From: Blasia pusilla
Lineage: Eukaryota; Marchantiophyta; Marchantiopsida; Blasiales
Direction: 5' to 3'
Assembly: GCA_050084515.1 (NCBI GenBank)
Contig: CM114272.1
Coordinates: 52,266,001-52,330,000, forward strand
Length of the DNA stretch: 64,000 bases
The position numbers and the translations under genes are program-made. Under the pieces are notes generated by a model that had not been told where the DNA came from, did not search any database, and saw nothing but the letters and a program-made list of their open reading frames with translations. Below, piece by piece: positions 1 through 11,595 of this stretch; positions within the stretch are counted from its first letter, which is position 1, and each line of letters opens with the position of its first letter.

Positions 1-13
1 GGGGAGTCGGGCG

Positions 14-1108
14 TTGGTAGCACCGATTATGGCTTCAAGGTTTCTCCAAGGAGATACACCTATCTTGATGGATCACGTCGCCCATGTAGAGGAGGGGGAC
101 CTATTATTTCAGCAACAATTGAGATCTGCACGAGCTCTTCTTCCTCTTGCTACACAAGCAATTCTCCCCCCTTTCAGTCAATTGATTACGGAAGGGCTTG
201 ATCGACTTCAAGAGCATATCTTTGAGAATCTACATCAAATCAAATTTTCCAGCATTCTCTCTGAGGCATCCTCTGACGCTCATCGAGCTCGTCTGCGTTC
301 ATGTGCGGGTACCGGAGCGGGGGCGTGGCTTACTGCAAATTCTCTTATTCTTCCATTTCGTCTTCCTCGAAGTATATTTTCTACAGCTTTGCAGTTACGT
401 CTTGGACTTCCCCATCCTTCTCTGTTAGGTGTGCCGAATTGTGTATGCGGGGATCCCATTGATACCAAGGGTATCCATATTCTCCGCTGTACACATGGTG
501 GAGAATGAATGGCTACACATGATGTCATTAGAGAGGCGGTAGCATTGATGGCTTGTACTATATGATATACCGTTGGGCAAGAGCAACTCCATGTCCTACC
601 TTCAACCACACAAGCAACCTCTCGTCAAAGAGTAGATCTTGTTATCTCTCGAGGTGGATTCCGGACATTAGGTGATGTGGTGGTTGTTGATCCAACACGT
701 TCTCACTTGGTGTGTCGAGCCGGACATACCAAAGGTTTGGCGGCCGAAGGTACAGTAAGAATCAAGGAGTTAAGTTATGCTGTGAGACATGCGACCGATG
801 GATTTATTCCTTTTGCAGTGGAAGTATTCGGTCATTTACATGTGTCTTTTGATACTTTCCTGAAAACATATGCTCACTACTCCCTCGAGAATCATCACCT
901 TGTCCCTTCCCGTGGTCCTTCTGTCTCTGTAGTTACTACCTATTTTCGGCAATGCATCTCAGTAGCCTTACGACGTGCACAAGCCTTGGCATTGATACGT
1001 CGTGCGGAGGTGATGGGGGGTCGCTCGCCTCGTCGTCCATTCACGTCTGACCAACCACTCGTGTTCTTGTCAGATTTGTCTCAGGCTATGAAACGTGTAG
1101 CTCGTTGA
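14..1108 (+). pseudogene. C-terminal remnant of a non-LTR retrotransposon polyprotein
   Basis: One reading frame runs through 14-1108, interrupted only by TGA stops at 506-508 and 563-565; the parts either side (about 164 and 143 residues) stay in the same frame. The first part ends in a Cys/His cluster (NCVCGD, then H and C in HILRC) followed by HGGE. The second part has DLVIS, then GDVVVVDP, then a Lys/Tyr-containing stretch. This order resembles the CCHC motif plus PD-(D/E)XK-like endonuclease at the C-terminus of some LINE ORF2 proteins. The RT domain itself would lie left of the window and is not seen. Family assignment is from pattern only and could be wrong. Both stops are TGA where a CpG transition of an arginine codon would explain them, so the copy is probably dead. 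Confidence 0.55.
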
Positions 1109-1952
1109 GTCGGTATTTGCATTGGCTAGTTGCCATCTTCTTTTTGCATTCCATTATGCATTTTTTTACTCCTCTTTTGAAATGTTATTACCTTTCTTTG
1201 TCCTCTTTTGAGGTTTATTTTTATAATAAAGTGGATATATAGTTATACTATAAATGTTGTATATGAGGAGATTTTACAATGATGATTAAAATATTAAAAA
1301 TTTAAATATCATCCAAAATTTTAAAATATTTTTTAAAATAAAATAACATAAAATTTTTTCATGCCAAAAAATCATTAAAAAAGAATAAACTTTTTAATCT
1401 CCAAATTAAAAACATATTTATATACCATGCATAGCACCGACAATTACTGATTATTATCCGTGTTATTGCCACGTCGGAAACTGCCGCCTTAGTCTCGTCC
1501 CCGGAGTTTCTTTCCGCCGTGTTAGGATTAGTTTTCTCCGGAGTCCGAACCCTCTTCCCGAGCCGGTGCCGCATACTGGTTTATGCCAGGTGGCACGACG
1601 TGAAATCCGGGAGAAATAAGCTGTTAACGACGGCAGATTTCCCGATTCTCTTAACGGATGCCCTATAGGAGATGCTTACACTTAAAGGTCCGTCACCACC
1701 TTTAGGCGTGGTTTAGCCTTGAAACCAGTGACGAAGGATGTCAGGCAGATTCAGGAGCAGGAGGAGGAGGAGGAGGAGGGAGAGAGAGGGGAACAGAGGG
1801 AGGAGTGTCGAGGAGGAATATTTTTGCCGGCAGTAATTCTGTCACCGATCGATGCTAGCGAACCTTTGGAGTGTCGTACCAGTCTTCATCTCGGAGTCTC
1901 CGTGTTGAAGCGAGTGAGAGGAGCCCTGGTAGGCGCCTCCAACGCGCGCACA
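1109..1952. other. Intergenic region and probable 5' leader of the RBL18-like gene
   Basis: About 1109-1430 is AT-rich with short A/T homopolymers and no coding signal. From about 1430 the sequence becomes GC-richer, and 1756-1795 is a GAG/GAGAG purine tract typical of plant 5' leaders. Promoter elements could not be placed with confidence. This stretch probably contains the promoter and 5' UTR of the downstream gene. Confidence 0.4.
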
Positions 1953-4900
1953 ATGAACGCCGGACCTTCAGGATTTCGTGAGTAGTACTTCTATGTCTCT
2001 GGAGTCCCGTTTCGCAAAAAAATTGGAGTTTAATTGCAACTTGCGATTGGTTGGATGCGAGATTGCTTCATGATCAACGAGGTTTCTACAATTCTATGGG
2101 CGACCGGCGTACATGGAGCTTGTAGGAGCAGGCAGTGGTTTTGGCCTAAAAATTGGGATCAATTCAGTTAGGTCTTTTTCTATAGTGTTTACACGGGGTC
2201 CTTCCGTCGTGGAGGAGTTCGCTTAGTTTCGTGCTAGATTTACCGCTGTTGTATGATCCGACGAAATTTTGGATGATGGCATGTGATCAGAGAATGCGGC
2301 AGTGACGAAGGGAGTGGTGATTATATGTGGGGTTGTGTCGCTGCTGATTGGTACGCAAGGAGGCGCCAGGGCCTGCAGCTTGTCCTACCAGGTTGGTAGA
2401 TTTTGCTAAATTAGCCTTCGGTGATAACTTGCACGCGTCCCTTGTTTGTCGCTGAGTTTTGAGTCACTGTGAGCTTTTGCCCGATGTTTTCTTGTCTGTT
2501 TCAGAGATTGAGGGAACCCGATACTGAAACTGGCCGGCAGCATTTCACTGCTTAAGTTCGATAGAACAAGCTTTGAAAGTCACCTCGCTTCTTGACTGTT
2601 TCTTCCATCATAATCAGCAAGCCTCTCACACCCACCATTGAGTTTAGGGTTTCCCTTCGAAGAAAATCGGCTCCCGACGTTGTGTGCCGTAGAAAGGCCA
2701 TTTTGGGAGTCATCTCGGCAGGTCGGCTGGGTTTAGGGCAATAGGATTCTGCGATAAGATTTTTCCAGTCCAGTCTGTCGTAGAAGCCAACTATTTGCAA
2801 GCGATCTCGTGGATGAATGAACGATCAGAAATGCTTCCGAAGAATTGTTGTCAGCAACATCTGACAGGATAAATGAGAAATAGAAGACTAGGTATTACTT
2901 TACCGTGGCGAGTAAACTATAGGACAGATTATTCGTCCAAATTAATCAAAGTACATGTCATTAAGTATTCTTGTAAGAGACTTAAAGGCATAACTGACCC
3001 AGCCCCCTGTTGAAACCAGGTTCATTCCCGTGAAGAAGTAATTCACCTGTTGACACGTTTTCAGTTATACCTTTATGTGCACAGTTACATGCTCACTGTC
3101 TAGTAACATTTGATTCCGTCTAGGGTAACCTGGGGTGGTGCTTTCCTTTCTGTGATGAGGTCGTATTACAGAGAGCATGATGAGGTCCTAACAGGCCTGC
3201 CAGAGAGAATCACCATTAAATACATGTGTATCTTCGGAACAGTATGAATTACGAATGTTTCTAAAAGTGATAATATTTTTTGGAGGTCAGTGAAAGAGTG
3301 TCAATTTCTTGCTCACAGGATGCAAACCTGATTTTGGCAGGCCATATTCCGAAAGCTCCAACTGTGGCGCCTCATTACGTCAAATTTTGTTGTGTCTACA
3401 TCACCTGAGCTGATTTTTGGACTATACTTGATCTACTTCTTCAGAGTGTTTGAGAGACAACTTGGTTCAAATAAATATATGGTAAAGTATCCTATCTACG
3501 ATGATTGGATTGGAACATGATCAAGGGCTTACTTTTATATTTAGTAATGGATGTTGCATCGTGTACCTGTTATTGGTCTCCTTTTCCTGTGAGCTCGTTA
3601 GTATGTGTGAATTCCTTGTCAGTGAGTTATATGAGTAAATTATGAGATTACAGTGTGAAATGAAGTTCGTTCAGATTTGTGGATGTATTTTTCAAGTAGA
3701 AGTTGCTTAGTGGCTTGTGGATATGGTCTGCATTGTTTCCTTTCAAGAAAAGGTTCAGGTATGTTTAATTTGAGCACATTCGAAGAATTTGCTTAACCTT
3801 TAGGCAGCAATGCTTGTGATTCCTCCTTTGATTGTGTACTGCTTTCAAAATTTTCTCATAGACCTGATGATTGAGCATGTGTCCAGGTATTTGTCCTTTT
3901 CTCTACAGCATTGACAACTCTCCTTGAAGTAATTGCCTTGGCAGCCATAAGGGGTAATCCATTATACATCCAAATGTCTCTATACTGCTTGTGTACACTG
4001 GTCGTTCATTTGGAAAATTTCTTGGAGATCACTTTTTATCGAAGAAAATGTTAAAACACAGCATCTCTTTAAGGCATTAGCCAGTGACCAATTTCATGGA
4101 ACAGAATCAACCAAAGAAAAATGATGTGGTCTACCAGTTTCTTGTTGTCTACAATTAGAACTGGCAGCCGTACTATCAAGCCGTAGATGACCAAGTTGTG
4201 TAGTTGAACTGATATCAACCAAAGAAAAATAATGTGGTCTACTATTTTCTGGTTGTCTACAAGTAGAACTGGCAGCCGCACTATCAAGCCATAGATGACC
4301 AAGTGTAGATGCTCTCTAAGGGGTCTCCAGTTCGATTCTTCCCTTGGACACTGGGGGACGGTCTCAACTTCAGAGCAGTGGTGTCCCTTACCTAGGACAT
4401 GGATGACCCATGTTCGCGAGAGAGTACAACTTGGGTGGATTTCATCTGTGTAACTTGACTTTGCTCCTGTGTCAAGAATTTGGAAAAAAATCCATGCCAC
4501 ACTGAGAAAAGAAATCTCCTCCGTGGGAATCCAAAACAGAAATGTTTGAAATCTGAATGAAGGTGCCTTTCGGATGCGATGTCACTGTCACATATATGGA
4601 AGGGGTCGTATAGGCCAGTGGGCTTCCCGTGGACTAGAAATCGAATTCTAAAATCTAAATTCGCAAACATATGCAGTTAGTTACCTCGCTTTTGTGTAGT
4701 CTATATCAACTTTTGGTATGTAAGAAAGCTGGAGAGTGTAACTAAATCTGTTCATGCTGGACTTCTTGAATCTTGGAGGCTAATGGCTGGAAAATGACAG
4801 AAGGTTTTGTCCATGAATTTAGTAATCATCTGCTTCTTGTAACTGTCCTCAAATGGGTAAACTGTTTTGCTGCAGACCCAACAGCTTCTGGAATCTCTCT

Positions 4901-6797
4901 GTCTCCAGGGCCGTATGGTCTTATATTTGCATCCTTTATACCATTCTTCTTCGACATTCCCATCTCTACAAGATTCCGGGTGTTTGGCGCCACATTTTCG
5001 GATAAATCTTTCGTCTATCTCGCAGGTCTTCAGGTTCTCTATCTTCTGTCTCAACCTTATTGTTTTATAATGGGAGTGCTGGTGAGATGTTTTTTTTTTC
5101 ATATTGTTATTCATGATGAGAAATTTGACGAAGGATAGGCCAATAAAAACCGTTATCTTCATATTGCTAAATCCAGATTGTAAGACCACTGAAAGACTAG
5201 CGTGTTTATGCTTTCAACATGAATGCTCAACCCACTGACAACTGCCCTGACTACTGAGTTTCTGGATGGCTTGAAGAAAAGGTTGAATGAGTAAAATAGA
5301 GTTTGGATTAGTTCCTTGATTATTACTGGATGGGTTTAATACTAGATGGTTGAGTTGATATTATACCAGATGTGAGCCCTTATCAATCTAACCAAGCGAT
5401 GAAATTCAATGCAATTCAATGTTGTTTCTGGTCTCTTGGTCAATTCATGGCTAAATAGGAAATTTCTCCTTGATGGATGCTGTTGGCAAATGAATTACGA
5501 CACATTCATCGCTGGAAAAATCCATTAGCATGAAGTACTTCTTAAAGTTTGGAATGCTCATAAGTCAGAACTTTGTTATGATATTTCCAGCTACTACTCT
5601 CATCATGGAAGAGGTCGCTTATTCCAGGCCTATGTGGAATTCTTGCGGGCTTCACATATCGATCTAATGTTCTGGGATTGCGAAGAATGAAGGTAACTTT
5701 TCTTGGAGTTGTTCTACTCCCACTTCAATTTTGATGCTGAATGGATACTGATACAGTGCACTCTGCACATTCACTTCTTTGCAAGTTCGTCTAAGCAAAG
5801 AAGTGACTCTACACAGATGAATTATCTTGGTGTGTGGCATGATATTGTCTTCATATATTTTCTCATTCCATCATTGTGATATTGTGAATCCATAGTTCCC
5901 AGATGCGCTTGCCTCAGCCACGGCTAAGTTGTTCCGACCTCTACTTTCGAGTGTAGCTACTTCTGTACCTGCTCCACCTGCTTCTGCAGTGAGACCAAAT
6001 GGCAACAGAGAAGCGGCAAATCAAACTCAACTAGGAAGTCCTTATGAGGTAAAAAAATAGTCTTGTCACTCTTTAAGATGCATACACCTTGTTTCATACT
6101 CAATTTAGGTTTAGCTCTGATCTGAACAACTAGCTGAATAAGATAAGTCTAGACCCTCTTAATAGATATCATATGATGGATGCCAGCCAGGATTGTTTAG
6201 GATTTTCGTGTCACCATATCCCTTCCCAATATGTCTGATCACCTAAAATATGTTATGTGTTCTGCTCAATCCTTCTGATGTCTTCGTGTCAAGGTCTGTG
6301 TGATCTTAGACATTTGTATCTTACCCTGGATCTAGTCCTTTGAGCCATCTTTCTTTAGACAGGTTTAGAGGCAACCTGGTTAGAGAGGTATCTATAGGCA
6401 GGCTAAGTCCTCTTATAAGCTCTCATTTCTTTTGTTTTGCTCCATGTGTATACTCTCTTTCCCATGTGTGGCTCCCAGTGAACTGCTCTAGCCTACATTT
6501 GTCTTGATCTTGAGGCCTATCTTCTTCCCATCTTTATCAATTTGACTGAAACACAGCAAATCGTTTCTCACAAGTTTTGCTTTCAGAGTAAATTGTCGCT
6601 CTTTTGTTTTGTATCTACAGGGTCGGTTTGCCAGAGCAGGAGCACCTCTTGCACCCATGCTTCCACCGCCAGAGGAATCTGTTTCTACACTTGTAGCCAT
6701 GGGGTTTGATCGGAATATGGCTGTGCAGGCCTTGACTCAGTCTCGGAATGACCTTATGATGGCCACCAACTTGTTGCTGGAGTCTCAAGCACATTGA
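1953..6797 (+). CDS. RBL18: UBA-domain rhomboid-like protein (RBL18 / UBAC2 family), 8 exons
   Basis: Reading by eye gives eight exons with GT-AG introns and compatible phases: 1953-1977, 2291-2391, 3341-3481, 3887-3953, 4876-5033, 5591-5692, 5896-6048 and 6621-6797, a product of 307 residues. It starts MNAGPSGF, as in the Arabidopsis At2g41160/At3g56740 family. Hydrophobic segments follow, including [37 protein letters not shown] and [13 protein letters not shown] proline/alanine-rich linker (about residues 205-265) leads to a C-terminal UBA domain (about 268-305) with the MGFDRN loop. Family knowledge: ER/endomembrane rhomboid pseudoproteases that bind ubiquitin through the UBA and act in ER quality control or trafficking; catalytic rhomboid residues are not expected. 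The length is close to the roughly 290 residues of plant homologues. No stop or frameshift was found, so the gene looks functional. Exon 2 is the least conserved and its limits are the least certain. Confidence 0.9.
4106..4305. repeat. 108-bp tandem duplication inside intron 4 of the RBL18-like gene
   Basis: The motif atcaaccaaagaaaaat begins at 4106 and again at 4214, and the following sequence (through ctggcagccg and the tcaagcc/tagatgaccaag stretch) is repeated with a few changes. The period is 108 bp; the second copy is shorter, about 92 bp. It lies in the 922-bp intron 4 and has no visible effect on coding. Confidence 0.75.
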
Positions 6798-9280
6798 TAC
6801 ACACCTGTTTGGGGGATTACACAATGCCATCTCAAATAGAATCAGAGATTGGCTGTATGAAAAAGCCTGGCATCTTTACTTTACAATTTATTTGCAATGC
6901 TGCCAACTGCAGAAGTTGGTGATGTCTTAAGAAGATGTGTATCATTGGCATGGGAAATTCACCTACTTACCTTTCTCTCTCTGGTCCTGTGGCTCAGTCT
7001 GCTCCACAACCTGACTCTGCAAGTTTCCCTTGATTAGAAATTTGCACTTCTTGCACCACAGTAACTCATTGTTCGCAGATGTTTGCTCACTACAAGCAGA
7101 CTCAATTGTTCCAACTGACTAGGAGTGGCGAATTGCCACTGTAATCGTGACTAAGTTTGTGCGCTATCGTCCAGGGTTGTAGAGTGAATTTAACAGTTGA
7201 CACTTACATAGCTAATTGTCCCCTTGAATATTTTATCATGTTTAGGAAAAGAGTATTGCATTATGAACTATGTACATTTTCACTCATAGCAGCACGGAAT
7301 TAGGGTTTGAATACAGGTATGGAATATACATATGATCAACACGAAAGGTCTTAACAACAGACTCGGACTTTGTAGTATACAGAAATTCGTCCTAACCCAT
7401 AGAGTTGTTGCTGGGTGCTCACATGCACAAGCTCCTCATGTGCCTGCCCTTGGGACCTTGATGGCAGAGAAATTGAAAGAATGGTGATTTAAAATTGTAG
7501 GCTCATACCCTTCATTGTGTTGGGATTCATGTGGCTCGCCTATCCTTGGAATGTATGAGACAGCAGGCTAAGTCTTGTATTCTCTCACTTTCGGAGAAGT
7601 GTGGATGGGATGTGTGTGACCCTCCTTCAGGGACAAGCTCCCTGTGGATTTGTTAAGACGTTTGGATGCTTAGCCGGAGTCCTGTTCCATGAGGAAATTA
7701 TTCTGTTCCCAGATAGACAGCCTGCCTTTACTCCTTCCTAGACGGGTCTTGAATGGGTTCAACGCCACACGAAGTTTTGTTTACTTCTGCATTGTTTTGA
7801 AATCAAGAGCTCGCTCTCGAGAAGATTTCTGTCTATGAAAGTTTCTACTTATTATATTCTGTCATCTTCATTTGGGATTAACGTCAATGAGTTTTCTTCC
7901 CCATTTAAAAAATTCCTATCCATCAGTAGGATACGAAACGTCCCGTACTAAAGAGTTCATTTAGTTGTCTCTCCAACGTAATGGATTTAGAATTCTGGTT
8001 GACTACTCTATGCCACTATCGATATGTGGGTCTAAAGTTGCTAAAGTTTCATCCCTTACATTGTCAGATTTTTAGTATTACATCACTGCTCTATATTCAC
8101 CATACTTCAGTTGGAAAATAATTATGCAAGCCACATGAGTTAGGATAAACAATGGAGAACCCCTACAATAGAAGATATCCCAGCCTCCTTTGACAACACC
8201 GTCGTGAGCCAATTATGGTCCATACTGTCGCAGCGTAAATATTGCATTCAAATCTGCTGGTCACATGTGGCTCGGAAAATAGAAGAAGGGCATATGCGTG
8301 GACACGACGGTCATTATGTTCCTTCAAGCTGGGGGGTTCCGTTTTGGGATGCTCTATAGAGTGGGTAAGACAAGGAGAGGCATGATTGGGGGACCTGCCA
8401 AGTACCTACGTAAAAGGAGGTCATGGATAGGCTTACCTCTTTTGATGCTATCTTTCAAATGTGAGGGTGCTACCAATCCCCTCCCTTTGTTGCTAATTTC
8501 TTCTTTGGCCTTTTGGCAGGCGGAATTGTACCATGCACAATGCATCAAGCTTGCTTTCTAAGGCATTTATTGAGGTGTTTGACGTGGAGGTAGTGTGGCC
8601 GTGCTTATTCATGTGAAATAGTCGATGCAATGCGTTATGAACATGAAACACACGTGATCGAGTAATCGTGGCACTTTAAGTGCGCAAGTATATTCTAAAC
8701 TTGATTGGGCGATGAAGATTCAAACCATAAGTAAGTCTGATCGTCTAATTCCATATTTGGAGCCTTAGAAGTCTAAAGCTAGAAGATCTCGTAAGGAAAG
8801 TAGTAATGAAGCCTTACAAGCATTTCATGTAATACTTAAGAGGAAATTATTAGCGTTAGCCAAGAAGAAGTATCAAAACTACACTCCCGCAAAGTAAAAA
8901 GAAGACTTCTTAAGTTAAAAAGGAAAGAAGATAGAAGGTGAAAGTCAATCATGGGGAGCTACCATCCAAAAAGTAACGGTACCGTTGGAATCTTGTCAAC
9001 AGCCAAAGAATCTTGGGAAAGAGTAAATAAAGAAACAACATGTAATACCTTGAGTTAAATTGGAAATGTACTAAGTTTGACCAAAGATGAATGGAAAAGT
9101 CTTTACCATTCAAAGATAGCCAAATGGCAAAGGTTCCTTAGACGTGCTTTGGAAGGATGAGTTAGGGAAGAGTGAAACAAGTTTTGGAGGAGCAAATGAG
9201 AAGAATTCGGGGAGATCAAGGGCGCGTTGGAAGGCCAAGAAGGTAGATCATTCAAGACGCAAGATTTGAGAGGGTGATCA
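6798..9280. other. 3' flank of the RBL18-like gene and unannotated intergenic sequence
   Basis: The first few hundred bases after the TGA at 6795-6797 are presumably 3' UTR. I could not fix a polyadenylation site. The short open frames around 8298-8561 lie on both strands, match no family I know and have no supporting context. 8640-9280 is A-rich and looks like decayed repeat DNA. No gene is supported here. Confidence 0.4.
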
Positions 9281-9289
9281 GAAACAGAC

Positions 9290-9790
9290 ACGGGAGAAGC
9301 TGTCAAGTGACGAGGAGTGTAAGAATTTTGCTGCAGAAAGTTGGACAAGACGTTTTAGAGCTTTGTGGGAGTTCTATTTGTGAGACCGAAGAGATTGTGA
9401 CAACATTGGAAAGCTGGAGAGACGTGCGATCTTTCAGAAGTCGAATCATATCAAAATCGTTTCTACAACTCTCAGAAAGTGAGATTAAATTCGCACGGGT
9501 GCCGTAAAATAGTTGATTGTTGATTGAAGGTGTTTGAAATCAAGAAAAATCAAGCAAATAGTTGATTGTTGATTGAAGGTGTTTGAAATGAAAAAAATCA
9601 AGGAGGAGTTTGAAGAGAGAAATTGCTCACATCGTGGAGAATCTGGAGATTTGAGAAGATGAAATCAGTGCCTCACCGAGCTTTTAGAGAGATTGCTATT
9701 GGGATTGGAAGAAGACACAAAGAAAGAAGTCTTCTTATAGACTACCGCACGAGTTTGATGTCGAGGGATTGAGTGGTTTCTTTTAGGAAA
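9290..9790 (+). repeat. Dispersed repeat, copy 1 (inverted relative at 30650-31115)
   Basis: Read on the minus strand, 30650-31115 matches this stretch over several hundred bases. Shared landmarks are the aagttggacaagacg / cgtcttctccaacttt pair, the cgtttctacaactctcag / tgtagaaacgctc region and the attgaaggtgtttg / caaacaccttcaatt region. No ORF spans it. It is probably part of an LTR or other transposon fragment, but I could not identify termini or a target duplication. Confidence 0.6.
9504..9600 (+). repeat. Short tandem duplication (about 49-bp period)
   Basis: The stretch aatagttgattgttgattg aaggtgtttgaaat occurs twice in succession with one base difference near its end, the copies starting near 9508 and 9557. 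It sits inside the dispersed repeat of 9290-9790. The inverted relative near 30.9 kb shows the aaggtgtttg part only once, so the duplication appears private to this copy. Confidence 0.7.
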
Positions 9791-11265
9791 ACATTTCTTT
9801 CCACCCTAACACCACATATCAATTAAAATATGTGTTTGAAAATAAAGAAATATTGCTCAATATTAAGCGGAGGAGAATAATACAAATAGTTTATTGTCTG
9901 CAATCCATTATATAGAACCATAGATAAGTACTTGTATTGAGTTTAGTATTAAAAAAAAAAGATTAAAAAAAATAAAATAAAATTTTAAATGCAGTGATTT
10001 GAAGATATGAGAAGGATGGACCTTTAACTTGCGGCGTGTATGTCATTGCCCTCAGTTTTGTATATATGATACAAACTTTTGCTTAATAATATAAAAAAAA
10101 AAATAAAATAATTAATTAGTTTTTTTTCTACCGTAGATCAAAGTTGTGCATTTAAGATTAGCGTGATCACGTTTGTGTGATTAATATATTGAATTTCGTA
10201 TGACTTTAATAATTTGTCTCCGTAACAAGTGCCTCCTTGAAGCCTACACGAATTCATAACTTCCCTCCTCCCTCACATGTTTACCTTGTACAAACTAGTG
10301 ATAGTTTATATATCCATATGCAAACTATTAATTTTTTTAAAATTTCTATTGGTTTATGCCTACCGTGGATAATAAATCAAATTTTCACATTTATGCCTAC
10401 TATGCCGTGGATTTATGGAATTGGATTGAATCCAATTCCATAAATTCAAGTCCATCCCATTCTTCCAATGTACAAACTAGCCGTGGTGTACAAGCTAATG
10501 GTGGTTTGTATATACATACCATCCCTCATTTTCTCTCCCACCCGTGTCAAAGGGCCGCATACTGGTTAAAATACACACTAGAAGAAGAACGCAGAACGAG
10601 CTGGTCACGCAAGAATCTCAGCCCTCACCTGTTTTTGGGACCCGACTGTGCGGGGATCGTTTGGCAGTAGTATAATTATGCTCGTTTGAGAAGTTATACT
10701 TTTCCACGAGATTTTCTCTTCAAAGACGTAAGGCGAACCATCTCGGCTGCGTTTCGGAAAATGGAGAGCTAAACCATAGATCCTGCTTAGAACTCGAGTG
10801 TTACCCTAAAACACCAATTTCTAGAGTTCTCGCGACCGATGGCAGTGTCACTGCGATCGACGATGAGAACTTTAGATGTTAAAGTATTTCGTTTCACCGT
10901 TTTCGAGATTGTGGGCGTGAACAGGAGCACCGACGTTCAACCAAAAGGGGAGGCGAATTAAAAATACGAAAGCCGCTCGATTGAATAGATTTTGATGTGC
11001 TTGTCTCTTGATTCTTGACGGCATTCAAGATATGCATGCATGTACCTGAGCCATGAAAGACGGATTCTGGGAGCAATAAGAATTGAGTGAGGAAGGAGCA
11101 GTTTTTGAATTTGTGGATTGCTGATCGTGAATGGTCAATCTGACCCAGATTGTGTATGAAGAGATCTCGACAAGGAAAGAGACCATCGTTTCCGATCCAG
11201 CGTAGCGGTGCAGAGCTGCAGCTAAGGCTAGAGCGGGGCTGGGCTGGCACTTGGTTGATTTAACC
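9791..11265. other. AT-rich intergenic sequence with one strong hairpin
   Basis: 9900-10340 is AT-rich with A-runs. A perfect inverted repeat lies at 10411-10445 (separate entry). From about 10680 base composition becomes more balanced, and 10680-11265 is presumably the upstream region of the small secreted protein gene. The minus-strand open frames at 10894-11363 have no recognisable features. Confidence 0.4.
10411..10445. repeat. Perfect palindrome with 17-bp arms and 1-nt spacer
   Basis: The arm atttatggaattggatt (10411-10427) is followed by one G and then its exact reverse complement (10429-10445). It does not extend further. It could extrude as a cruciform or form an RNA hairpin. No matching target duplication or transposon terminus was seen beside it. 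Confidence 0.85.
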
Positions 11266-11595
11266 ATGAGATTGTTGTGTCTACTGATACTCGTTCTTGT
11301 TTTTCCAGGAATGGTGATATCCAAGGTTGGCGCCATAGACATTATCGGGTACTCAAACTTCAATTGTACGGGTTTGGAAGAGAATCGTACAAACGTGCGT
11401 CCGAACCGATGTCTGGCTTTCAGACAAGAGTTCGATATTTTCTCGGTGGAGTTTGTGGGGAAGTCGGCCTGTCGGTATTTCGCTTATGGTGACTCCAAAT
11501 GCAGTCTGGCGGAAGACTCTTTCGAAGCACGAGGTCGAGGCTGTCTCAAGAGTGGATTTCTACTGCAAAGTGCTTCTTGGACCGACAAATGTTGA
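11266..11595 (+). CDS. Small secreted cysteine-rich protein, 109 residues
   Basis: An intronless ORF starts at the ATG at 11266 (context aaccATGag). An upstream TTG would give a longer frame, but the signal peptide begins exactly at this ATG. Residues 1 to about 20 (MRLLCLLILVLVFPG...) form a clear hydrophobic secretion signal. The mature part of about 85 residues has six cysteines (NC, RC, AC, KC, GC and a final KC), an even number suited to three disulphides, and two N-glycosylation sequons (NCT, NRT). The opening GYSNFNC and the Cys spacing recall small secreted beta-rich proteins common in fungi and bryophytes, but I cannot name a family. An extracellular role is likely; a specific function cannot be given. 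The protein ends on its last cysteine, followed by TGA. Confidence 0.7.
   Translation: MRLLCLLILVLVFPGMVISKVGAIDIIGYSNFNCTGLEENRTNVRPNRCLAFRQEFDIFSVEFVGKSACRYFAYGDSKCSLAEDSFEARGRGCLKSGFLLQSASWTDKC

Noticed and set aside
1719-1985. Glu-rich ORF (EEEEEEGERGEQ) ending with MNAGPSGF
   Set aside because: The upstream part reads through a purine-rich 5' leader; the conserved family start is the internal ATG at 1953, followed by a splice donor.
4069-4500. Minus-strand ORF with repeated hydrophobic peptide ([13 protein letters not shown] twice)
   Set aside because: It is the antisense of the 108-bp tandem duplication inside intron 4 of the RBL18-like gene; the repeat, not selection, keeps the frame open.
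8298-8561. Short ORFs on both strands
   Set aside because: No recognisable domain, signal peptide or splice context; length expected by chance.
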